This document shows, piece after piece, positions 56,253-62,956 of a DNA stretch of 62,956 nt; the stretch's first letter is position 1, and each line of letters begins with the position of its first letter. The notes beneath the pieces are model-generated. The model was not told where the DNA came from. It worked only from the letters and a program-made list of their open reading frames with translations, and ran no database searches. The stretch lies in assembly GCA_016721565.1 (NCBI GenBank), contig JADKHW010000026.1:1-62956 (forward strand), read 5' to 3'. The position numbers and the translations under genes are program-made. The DNA is from a bacterium. Lineage in GTDB: Bacteria; Electryoneota; RPQS01.

Positions 56253-57672
56253 TGCGTACCATCTTCTTCAGAAGAGTACGTTCAGGTGAATAAAGTTCAA
56301 TGCTCAGGGGCATTTTACCGAGAGCGTGAGTTGAACAGCTCAGGCAGGGGTCGTAAGCGCGAATGACGGCCTCAACGCGATTTAGCATGCCTTCGCGGAG
56401 ATTCTCGCCGTCGACGAACGCGCGCGCGACTTGGAGAATGCTGCGGTTCATGGCTAAATTGTTGTGGCCTGTGGCAATGATCATGTTCGCCCATTGCATC
56501 ACACCATCGTCATCAACATGATAGTGATGAATAAGGGTGCCGCGAGGCGCTTCAGCGACACCGATACCGTCGCGACAATTTGCTGCAGCGCCGGCACGAA
56601 CGTGTTTGTCGAGAATTGAATCATCGGCCAACTTGCGTTCAAGACGTTCGAGGCAGAACAAGATTTCGATCAAGCGTGCCCAATGAGCATGGTATGAACT
56701 CAGCGCCGGTTTACCGCATTTTGCGCGGAACTCTTCAAGCTCTGCATCTGCAAGCGGAGTTCCGCATCGCGTAATGACGTTCAAACGGGCGAGCGGTCCA
56801 ACGCGATACATGCCGTTGGGATAACCGAGCGGTTTGTAGTACGGGAACTTCATGAAGGTCCACGGCTCGACAGCCTCGGCGATAATGTCGGCGTACTGCG
56901 CCGGGTCTGCCGCATGGACAATGATGTTGCCCATTGAATCGACGACGCGCAATTTTCCGTCGTAGTGTTCAAGTTCGCCTTTGTCATCAACGAGTCCCAT
57001 GAACAACGAGGGGAAATTGCCGAACGTTTCAATTTCGGCTTCGTATTTAGCGAGGATTGGCTTGAACGCAGCTATAGTACGCAACGCAATCTCTTTGGCA
57101 GGCGGAATCGCGGCGCGTATTTGCTCGCGATGCTCAACGGTCAATGGTTCTGCCACACCACCGGGGACAATCCAAGATGGGTGAATGCGCTTTCCGCCGA
57201 TAAGTTCAATAATCTGCTGTCCGAACTGACGGAGACGGATGCCATCGCGCGCGAGTTCGGGGTTTTGAGCAACGATGCCTGCGATGTTACGCGTAGCAGG
57301 ATCGCTGTCGAATCCAAACAGAAAATCAGGCGAAGACAAGTAGAAGAAACAGAGCGCGTGCGACTGTATGATCTGCGCGTAGTTCATCATGCGCCGTAGC
57401 GTTACAGCCGGGCGGGGGATTTTAACTGCGAGAATTTCGTCACAAGCTTTGGCGCCTGCGATAAGATGCGCGACCGGGCAGATGCCGCACGAGCGCGCCA
57501 TCAGAGCGGGCATTTCGTAATACGGGCGGCCTTCACAGAATTTCTCGAAGCCGCGGAATTGCGTAGTATGTAACAGGGCTTGCTCGACCGTTCCGCTGTC
57601 ATTCAGATGCAGCGTGATCTTGGCGTGGCCCTCAATACGTGTAATGGGATCTATTGTAATTGTTCGTGTCAC
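56242..57672 (-). CDS. hoxH: NAD-linked [NiFe]-hydrogenase large subunit HoxH
   Basis: 476 aa, intact. It carries the Ni-Fe site for reversible H2 oxidation. The N-terminal motif RSCGICPVAHL and the C-terminal motif DPCLSCSTHALG give the four cysteine ligands. RIEGHAKITLHL and RGFEKFCEGRPYYEMPALMA are typical of the HoxH/group 3 type. The conserved His in STHALG marks the cleavage point, followed by a peptide (GKMPLSIELYSPERTLLKKM) for the neighbouring protease to remove. It lies 9 bp after hoxY. Confidence 0.97.
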   Translation of the reverse strand: MTRTITIDPITRIEGHAKITLHLNDSGTVEQALLHTTQFRGFEKFCEGRPYYEMPALMARSCGICPVAHLIAGAKACDEILAVKIPRPAVTLRRMMNYAQIIQSHALCFFYLSSPDFLFGFDSDPATRNIAGIVAQNPELARDGIRLRQFGQQIIELIGGKRIHPSWIVPGGVAEPLTVEHREQIRAAIPPAKEIALRTIAAFKPILAKYEAEIETFGNFPSLFMGLVDDKGELEHYDGKLRVVDSMGNIIVHAADPAQYADIIAEAVEPWTFMKFPYYKPLGYPNGMYRVGPLARLNVITRCGTPLADAELEEFRAKCGKPALSSYHAHWARLIEILFCLERLERKLADDSILDKHVRAGAAANCRDGIGVAEAPRGTLIHHYHVDDDGVMQWANMIIATGHNNLAMNRSILQVARAFVDGENLREGMLNRVEAVIRAYDPCLSCSTHALGKMPLSIELYSPERTLLKKMVRNDE

Positions 57673-57681
57673 GGGATATCT

Positions 57682-58215
57682 CTACTTTCCGAATCTGGTC
57701 AAGTGCTTAACGTCTGGCATGCGGCCATTGACAAGCTCAGAGAGCGCGTAAAATATGGCGTCCGCAGGGGGCGGGCAGCCGGGAAGATGCAAATCAACAG
57801 CAACGACTTCGTGCACAGGGACTACTTTGTCGAGTAGCTTGGGAAGCGATGTCGTGGGGATTTGCGGTTGCAGTTGCGCCATCTCGATGTAGGCGCGGTG
57901 CATGGTTGGCTCAACGCCAAATGTGTTGCGCATTGCCGGGACGTTTCCAGTGACGGCGCAATCACCCAATGCGATTAATATGCGCGTGTGCGCGCGGACC
58001 TTGCGAATCTTCTCGACATCTTCGTTGGTGCTGACTGAACCTTCGATCAAGGTTACATCTACCATATCGGGAAAATTCTTTTCATCAACGAGCGGACTAT
58101 ACACTAAGTCCGCGTGCTCTAATAGCGCAATGAGGCGTTCGTCGGTGTCGAGAAACGACATATGACAACCAGAACAGCCGTCAAGCCAGACGGTTGCGAG
58201 CTTCACTTTACTCAT
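57682..58215 (-). CDS. hoxY: NAD-linked [NiFe]-hydrogenase small subunit HoxY
   Basis: 177 aa from ATG 58215 (SKVKLATVWL); an upstream in-frame ATG at 58248 would extend into hoxU and is rejected. It holds the proximal [4Fe-4S] cluster: DGCSGCHMSF, ALGDCAVTGNVPAMRN and LPGCPPPADAIF supply the cysteines. The short form without a distal ferredoxin-like domain is typical of group 3d enzymes. It overlaps hoxU by 8 bp. Confidence 0.96.
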   Translation of the reverse strand: MSKVKLATVWLDGCSGCHMSFLDTDERLIALLEHADLVYSPLVDEKNFPDMVDVTLIEGSVSTNEDVEKIRKVRAHTRILIALGDCAVTGNVPAMRNTFGVEPTMHRAYIEMAQLQPQIPTTSLPKLLDKVVPVHEVVAVDLHLPGCPPPADAIFYALSELVNGRMPDVKHLTRFGK

Positions 58216-58939
58216 GTTCGCCTCCCCTGAGTTTTGCGATATAAGCAATCAGGTCACGGCGTTTGAACTTCTCTCCGACACTCCTGCGGCCTTTCTCTTT
58301 TATTGCGCCGGTCGGACAAACTTGAACGCATTTACTGCAACGTGTGCAAGTGGGCGAATTACCCCAAGCATCATCAAGGTCGCTGACAATACGGGCGTGA
58401 ATGCCGCGGCCCATGATATCGAGCGTATGCGCGCCTTCGATGTCGCTGCAAACTCGCACGCAGCGACTGCACAGAATGCAGCGGTTGTTATCAGATACGA
58501 AGCGGTCGTGCGTGGCATCCACACTAAACTGCGGATGCAGGTACGGCAAACGAACGTGATCCATGCCGAGCGCCTCAGCCATGCTTTGCAATTCGCAGAA
58601 GCCGTTGGCGACGCACACGGAGCAGACATGATTGCGCTCGGTGAATAGTAATTCGAGAATCCAACGGCGGTAGCTGCGAAGCTTTTCGCTGTCAGTTGTT
58701 ACCTCCATGCCCTCAGCGACTTTGGTCATGCAGGCCGGAAGTAGGCGATTGCTGCCTTTGACTTCCACGAGACATAGTCTGCATGCACCGTAAGGAATCA
58801 ATCCTTCGAGGAAGCACAAAGTTGGGATAAAGAATCCGTTCTGCTTGGCAACATCGAGAACCGTTTCGTCGGAGCTTGCACCGACGGGTTTACCGTCTAT
58901 AGTTAGGGTAATAATTTGTACGGATTGAACGCTGCTCAT
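58208..58939 (-). CDS. hoxU: Hydrogenase diaphorase subunit HoxU
   Basis: 243 aa, homologous to the N-terminal part of NuoG. Clusters can be followed in order. The [2Fe-2S] site has cysteines in LCFLEGLIPYGACRLCLVEV and LLPACMT. The His-Cys [4Fe-4S] site is HVCSVCVANGFCELQ. The two ferredoxin-type [4Fe-4S] sites are CILCSRCVRVC and CTRCSKCVQVCPTGAI. It passes electrons from HoxF toward HoxY. The start overlaps the hoxF stop in ATGA. Confidence 0.96.
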   Translation of the reverse strand: MSSVQSVQIITLTIDGKPVGASSDETVLDVAKQNGFFIPTLCFLEGLIPYGACRLCLVEVKGSNRLLPACMTKVAEGMEVTTDSEKLRSYRRWILELLFTERNHVCSVCVANGFCELQSMAEALGMDHVRLPYLHPQFSVDATHDRFVSDNNRCILCSRCVRVCSDIEGAHTLDIMGRGIHARIVSDLDDAWGNSPTCTRCSKCVQVCPTGAIKEKGRRSVGEKFKRRDLIAYIAKLRGGEHE

Positions 58940-60575
58940 GCCTGCGCTCCTTTCTTCGCGCGCTTAGGCTTCTTGCCATCGACAAGCCGCGCTTCATATT
59001 CTTCTCTAAAGAACCGCAGTGTGCTCAACACAGGATTGGGTGCAGATTGCCCCAAACCGCAGAGACTGGTGTTCTTGACAACTTCGCATAGCTCTTCAAG
59101 CAAAGCGAGGTCTTGTTTTGTAGCTTCACCGCGCTCGATTTTGGCGAGCAGATTATGCATTTGAGTCGTTCCGACACGACAGGGGACGCACTTTCCGCAT
59201 GATTCTGAGACCGAGAACTCCATGAAGTAGCGGGCAATGTCAACCATGCTGGCGCGTTCGTCACTGACAACCATACCGCCCGAGCCCATAATGGACCCGA
59301 GTTCGGCGAGCGATTCGTAATCGACCGGGGTATCAAGTTTGTGCTCAGGAATACAACCGCCGGTCGGACCACCGGTTTGCACGGCTTTGATCTTGCGATC
59401 ATCTTCAATGCCGTTGCCGATTTCATAGATGATCTCGCGCAAGGTTGCGCCCATCGGAACCTCAATCAATCCGACGTTCTTGACGTTGCCTGCAAGTGCG
59501 AAGACCTTTGTGCCTTTGCTTCTCTCGGTACCGAAAGACGCAAACCAATTCCCGCCGTTGCGTAGAATTGAGGGAATGTTGGCAAAGGTCTCGACGTTGT
59601 TAATGAGAGTTGATTTTCCCAAACAAGCCGCGTTCGGCTGGGTAGGGAGGACGTGGTCTGGGGAGTACCGCGACCACCTTCAATGGAAGCAATAAGCGCC
59701 GTTTCTTCGCCGCAGACATAGGCTCCCGCGCCCAAACGCAATTCAATGTGGAAATTGAATGTCGTGCCCATGATGCGCCGACCGAGGAACGTGGTCTCTT
59801 CTGCTTGCTGAATGGCTTTGCGCAAGCGCTCGTAGGCCAACGGATATTCCGCGCGAATATAGATGTAACCATGATCGGCACCGACGGCGTAGGCGGCAAT
59901 AGCCATACCTTCGAGCACACGATGCGGATCACTTTCAAGCACGCTACGATCCATGAACGCACCGGGATCGCCCTCATCGGCATTGCAAACGATGTATTTT
60001 TCTTGCGCACCGGTTTTGGCAACCGTGGTCCATTTCAATCCTGTTGGGTATCCGCCGCCGCCGCGACCGCGCAGGCCGCTCTTAATGACTTCGGCAATCA
60101 CTTCAACCGGACTCATGGAGGAGAGAACTTTGTAAAGCGAGTGATAGCCCTTGGCCGCGATATAATCGTCAATTTCATCGGGATCGATCTTGCCCGAGTT
60201 TTCCAGCACGATCTTCTTCTGACGGGTAAAGAACGGTTGGTCGGTGTTCATTTGCAGACGCGCAACGGGCTGTTTGCCGAGCGAATTCATGATTTCTGGA
60301 ACGTCATCGACCGTGACATTACAATACATTACGCCATCCGGCTCAATTGCAATCACCGGGCTTCCGGCGCATGGCCCCATGCAGCCGACGCCCTTGACAA
60401 TACACTTATCGGTCAATTGGCGGGACAAGATTTCATTGCGGAACGCCTGCAACACGTCTTTACTGCCGGAAGCGATGCAACCGGCGGCGACGCAAACGTG
60501 AATGCGGTGTTTGTGCGAGGCAAGTTCGTGCTGAACGCGATCACGAATATCGGATAGGTCTTCAAGAGTGACCAT
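58936..60575 (-). CDS. hoxF: Hydrogenase diaphorase subunit HoxF, frameshifted
   Basis: The flavin subunit that reduces NAD. ATG 60575 opens VTLEDLSDIRDRVQHEL. The N-terminal thioredoxin-like [2Fe-2S] domain has CVAAGC and GVGCMGPCAG. The NuoF-like part has GLRGRGGGGYPTGLKW (FMN), VCNADEGDPGAFMDR, GAGAYVCGEETALIASIEGG, then after the break NNVETFANIPSILRNGG and the [4Fe-4S] motif SESCGKCVPCRVGTTQM. Two nearby indels between about 59,610 and 59,665, at G/C runs, separate the halves. The bridge is read as GRGTPRPRPPYPAERGLFGK. The restored length of about 545 aa is normal. It overlaps hoxE by 14 bp. Confidence 0.95.
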
Positions 60576-61068
60576 GCAACACCTCTTCGAGTTTGGCAAG
60601 CAGTTCTTCTTTAGAAACCTTGCCGAGATCTTCGCCGTCAACGGTGGCGATTGGCGCAAGGCCGCACGTGCCGATGCAACAGGCGGATTGTAGTGTCAAG
60701 GTGCCGTCTTCGGTGGTTTGCTCAACATTGACGCCGTATTTTTCTTTTAGGGCGTCAAGCAGCTCAGTCATGCCTTTGATATAGCAGGCCGTTCCGGTGC
60801 ACACCACGCATTTGTGCTGTCCGGGCGGTTTGAGCGTGAAATACTGATAAAACGTGGCAACGCCATAGGCTTTGCTCAGGGGTACGTCGAGCGAACGCGC
60901 AACGTAGGTCAAGGCATCGCGGTCGAGATAACCGAACGCGTCCTGCACGGCATGCAGGGATTCAATGAGGGCGTGCGGGCTGCGGCCATGCTTGCGCATG
61001 ACGACCTGCACGGAGTGCCACCGTTTGTCATCGGTAGGCGGCTCGGGGAATTTGGACTTTTGATACAT
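60562..61068 (-). CDS. hoxE: Hydrogenase diaphorase subunit HoxE
   Basis: 168 aa, NuoE-like, first gene of the operon. The thioredoxin-like fold carries a [2Fe-2S] cluster bound by CTGTACYIKG and SACCIGTCGLAP. The N-terminal helical part (SPHALIESLHAVQDAFGYL, GVATFYQYFTLKPPG) is typical of the family. Its presence makes this the five-subunit HoxEFUYH form of bidirectional hydrogenase. Confidence 0.96.
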   Translation of the reverse strand: MYQKSKFPEPPTDDKRWHSVQVVMRKHGRSPHALIESLHAVQDAFGYLDRDALTYVARSLDVPLSKAYGVATFYQYFTLKPPGQHKCVVCTGTACYIKGMTELLDALKEKYGVNVEQTTEDGTLTLQSACCIGTCGLAPIATVDGEDLGKVSKEELLAKLEEVLHGHS

Positions 61069-61165
61069 TTACAAATACTCAGACAATTTCCGCTACTAAA
61101 GGGAACGGATATACCCACAGACATTATTAGATACAAAAGAAGGCAATGCAGATACACTACAAATA

Positions 61166-61183
61166 TTGTGAAATTTTTCACAA
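61166..61183. promoter_or_regulatory. Perfect Rex-type operator
   Basis: TTGTGAAATTTTTCACAA fits TTGTGAA-N4-TTCACAA, the Rex consensus, on both arms without mismatch. Rex is a repressor released by NADH. The site lies directly downstream of the putative -10 of the hoxE promoter, where binding would block initiation, and 98 bp before the hoxE start. Confidence 0.8.
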
Positions 61184-61184
61184 T

Positions 61185-61214
61185 AAAGTAGTCCACGACT
61201 CCGGACTGTGACAA
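61185..61214 (-). promoter_or_regulatory. Probable promoter of the hydrogenase operon
   Basis: Minus strand: TTGTCA (61214-61209), 18 bp, TACTTT (61190-61185). The -35 is good and the -10 weak. Placement against the Rex site supports it. Confidence 0.5.
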
Positions 61215-61221
61215 ATTCACA
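61207..61221. promoter_or_regulatory. Second palindrome overlapping the -35 region
   Basis: TGTGA-CAAAT-TCACA. One base short of Rex or CRP spacing. It may be a degenerate second operator or may have lost a base in assembly. Confidence 0.35.
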
Positions 61222-61260
61222 TAGAGCCTATTTCATATTAAACAGATGGGTATAATATGA

Positions 61261-61287
61261 CAAAAGGCCGCATCATTGATGCGGCCT
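61261..61287 (-). terminator. Rho-independent terminator of the T9SS gene at 61483
   Basis: Minus strand: GGCCGCATC - AAT - GATGCGGCC then TTTTG. It isolates the hydrogenase promoter from upstream read-through. Confidence 0.8.
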
Positions 61288-61482
61288 CAGATATTAGTCG
61301 AATTTCGGTGCTTCAAGCAAAGGTTCAATCACGTCGCGTTAGCCACTTTCTGAATCATGTTGCTTGAACATGACCGTATTGTGCCGATACTAAAGTGCGG
61401 TTGGGTAGTTATTTTGCATGCATCATTATTGCCCAAAAGCATAATTGCATGCAATTAAACCTGATTACTGCGAATGTTTCTA

Positions 61483-62580
61483 TTACTTGATCAACAGCAT
61501 CTTTCGCGCGTCCTGAAATCCCGGAGTCCTTAAAGTGTAAATATAGACTCCCGAAGCAACCGCTCGTCCAAATGAGTCTTTCCCATTCCAACTGACTTGA
61601 TGAACTCCGGCAGGAACAACTTCATCAACCAGCGTCGTAACAACTTGCCCACGAATATTGTAAACCTTCAGTTCAGTCTGTGCGGTCTGCGGAAGATCAA
61701 AACGAATCTCCGTTGACGGATTAAACGGGTTCGGGAAATTCGGATACAGATATGTGTCAGTCGGGATGATCGGCTCGGGTTTGACAGATGTCGAGGTATC
61801 AGCAAGCTGCGGGCCGTCGGTGGAAAAGAGTATTGCTCGACCATCAACAACGATTCGAGCACCGGGCGAGTATTGATCCGCAAAAGCATATTGCAATCCC
61901 ATGGTGCTCAACGAATCTTGAATTCCTATCGTGTGCATCCGCGGGGGCCATACTGCTCAGGGTCGAACAAGTTCATTTGAACATCATTGTATTGAATAAG
62001 TACTCTGCCGTTACCGTCTCGCGTTGGATATTCGTCAGGGTCCAACAGTGAAACGGTAAAATCAAGATTGGCGAACGAGTAGTTATTCCCTGCGCCAGCC
62101 TTCCACTGCACTACGAAGCGGTGTGAAACGGTGTCTTCAAAAGCCCAGACGCCCTGATTTGTCCCGTTGGTCTTCAGATCATCCCAGTACGCGGCGACCA
62201 TGTTTGACGCGCCGTTTATACCGGGAATAGGAAAGTTGCGGAAGCAATCATTCCATCTCTGATTGCCAAATGCAAGCCAGCCGTTTGAACACACGGTGAT
62301 TGTATCATAGTCCGCTCCATAGTATCGGAACGTGAACGGGAGTGCAACTATTCTCGCAAACGGACTTTCCGCAAAAATCTTCTCCCGGATCGTCTATATT
62401 AAGATCTTCGCCGATGCCGTCGCTGATGTCCAAGTAGCTAGATTCAATGCGTTGGTAGGAACTGTCAGAGTTATCAAACGCATAATAACCGTATGCGTCC
62501 GGCCCTGTCGGATCGTGCGTTGTTATCTCGCCAACATTCAAGGTAAAGTGACGGTATCCGAAACTCAGTTGCATCTTCAA
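61483..62580 (-). CDS. T9SS-sorted secreted protein, frameshifted and probably 5'-incomplete
   Basis: Three frames join: 62580-62305 (GEITTHDPTGPDAYGYYAFD, YLDISDGIGEDLNIDD), 62294-61926 (VCSNGWLAFGNQRWNDCFRN, MVAAYWDDLKTNGTNQGVW, RFVVQWKAGAGNNYSFANLD) and 61938-61483. The first two form the same YGYYA(Y/F)D domain as the protease at 28217, found in gingipain-like and other T9SS exoproteins. The end is a canonical sorting domain (YPNFPNPFNPSTEIRFDLPQ to ARKMLLIK). Indels lie near 61,935 and 62,300. No signal peptide is visible, so the gene probably continues past 62,580 in another frame. Any N-terminal domain, such as a peptidase, is outside or obscured. Confidence 0.8.
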
Positions 62581-62956
62581 AGCTACTAAGAATTCAATCT
62601 CTGGCCGCGAAAGGCACCGAATCCCTCGATCTCACAAAGGTTCGTCTTGCGTGCCGTTTTTTCTCCGAAGGCTGCGCTTGACCTCGGTAACTCGAGCAAA
62701 CGGCAGTGGAAATCAACTCACAGATTACTTCAATGCCACCGGGCGGGCGTTGCGAATCGTAACGCTAAGTTGATCGCTTGATCCGGGGCCGGAAAGCCCT
62801 AATACGAGAGAGATACGTGGTGATATCTGGCGCTTCGCACCGAGAATTCGCGGCTGCTTTCACGTCATCCGTACTTAGTTCATATGCAACTCAAGAGAAC
62901 GGTTTCGCTGTTTTGAAAATCAGGTGCAAATTGAAACTCAGAACGGCCTTCCTTGG
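62581..62956. other. Right end, uncertain coding
   Basis: On the minus strand a segment near 62,700-62,830 reads PRISLVLGLSGPGSSDQLSV then TIRNARPVALK. It looks like part of a beta-sandwich domain and could belong to the gene at 61483, but stops intervene. Further indels or a separate gene are both possible. No RNA or repeat is seen. Confidence 0.3.

Larger units (their letters stand above)
61069..61482. other. Regulatory region of the hydrogenase operon
   Basis: No gene seen. It contains the Rex-type operator and promoter (61166-61221), then the terminator of the upstream T9SS gene (61261-61286), then about 190 bp in which I see nothing. Confidence 0.6.

Overview
The window looks like chromosome of a Gram-negative bacterium of the Fibrobacteres-Chlorobi-Bacteroidetes (FCB) group, most likely an uncultured lineage outside Bacteroidetes proper. 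At least seven secreted proteins end in the YPNPFNP-type C-terminal sorting domain of type IX secretion (T9SS) cargo. A PorV/PorQ-family outer-membrane protein and a TonB-dependent receptor are also present. I cannot name the phylum from the sequence alone. There is no CRISPR array, insertion sequence, phage gene or rRNA.

Layout. 0-1.5 kb: a fasciclin gene and two tiny membrane-protein genes. 1.5-7.6 kb: three T9SS cargo genes (two beta-propeller-like, one beta-helix) and a small Cys-rich secreted protein. 7.6-10.3 kb: mostly non-coding, with interspersed repeats, a second fasciclin gene, a probable structured RNA with a strong terminator (about 9.48-9.98 kb) and a promoter plus folded leader. 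10.3-11.6 kb: NADP-type isocitrate dehydrogenase. 12.1-24.4 kb: a five-gene envelope operon (TonB receptor, beta-helix lipoprotein, large secreted protein, PorV-like protein, lipoprotein). 24.4-28.1 kb: two convergent GT-C-like membrane proteins with TPR tails. 28.2-47.3 kb: more envelope genes (subtilase, outer-membrane barrel, a second Cys-rich/beta-helix pair, Ig/YfaP-like lipoprotein, GEVED protein, leucine-rich-repeat lipoprotein, Cys-rich repeat protein), one tRNA-Phe, a lone receiver domain and a GT4 glycosyltransferase. 47.3-49.3 kb: a DHH phosphoesterase and a DUF4412-like protein. 49.4-61.1 kb, minus strand: a compact 13-gene [NiFe]-hydrogenase operon, hoxEFUYH - protease - nickel transporter - hypFCDEAB. 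61.5 kb to the end: another T9SS cargo gene.

How the parts work together. HoxEFUYH is a soluble NAD-linked bidirectional (group 3d type) hydrogenase, and all its maturation factors are in the same transcription unit. A perfect Rex-type operator lies at the operon's promoter, so expression probably follows the NADH/NAD+ ratio. The rest of the window is mostly cell-surface investment: T9SS cargo, lipoproteins and outer-membrane barrels, each with its own promoter and terminator or in short operons.

Quality caveat. Nearly 30 frameshifts interrupt otherwise well-conserved genes, including hypA, hypF and hoxF. Several lie at or next to homopolymers. This is best explained by uncorrected indels in a long-read or low-coverage assembly, so I give full-length gene coordinates and mark the breaks instead of calling pseudogenes.
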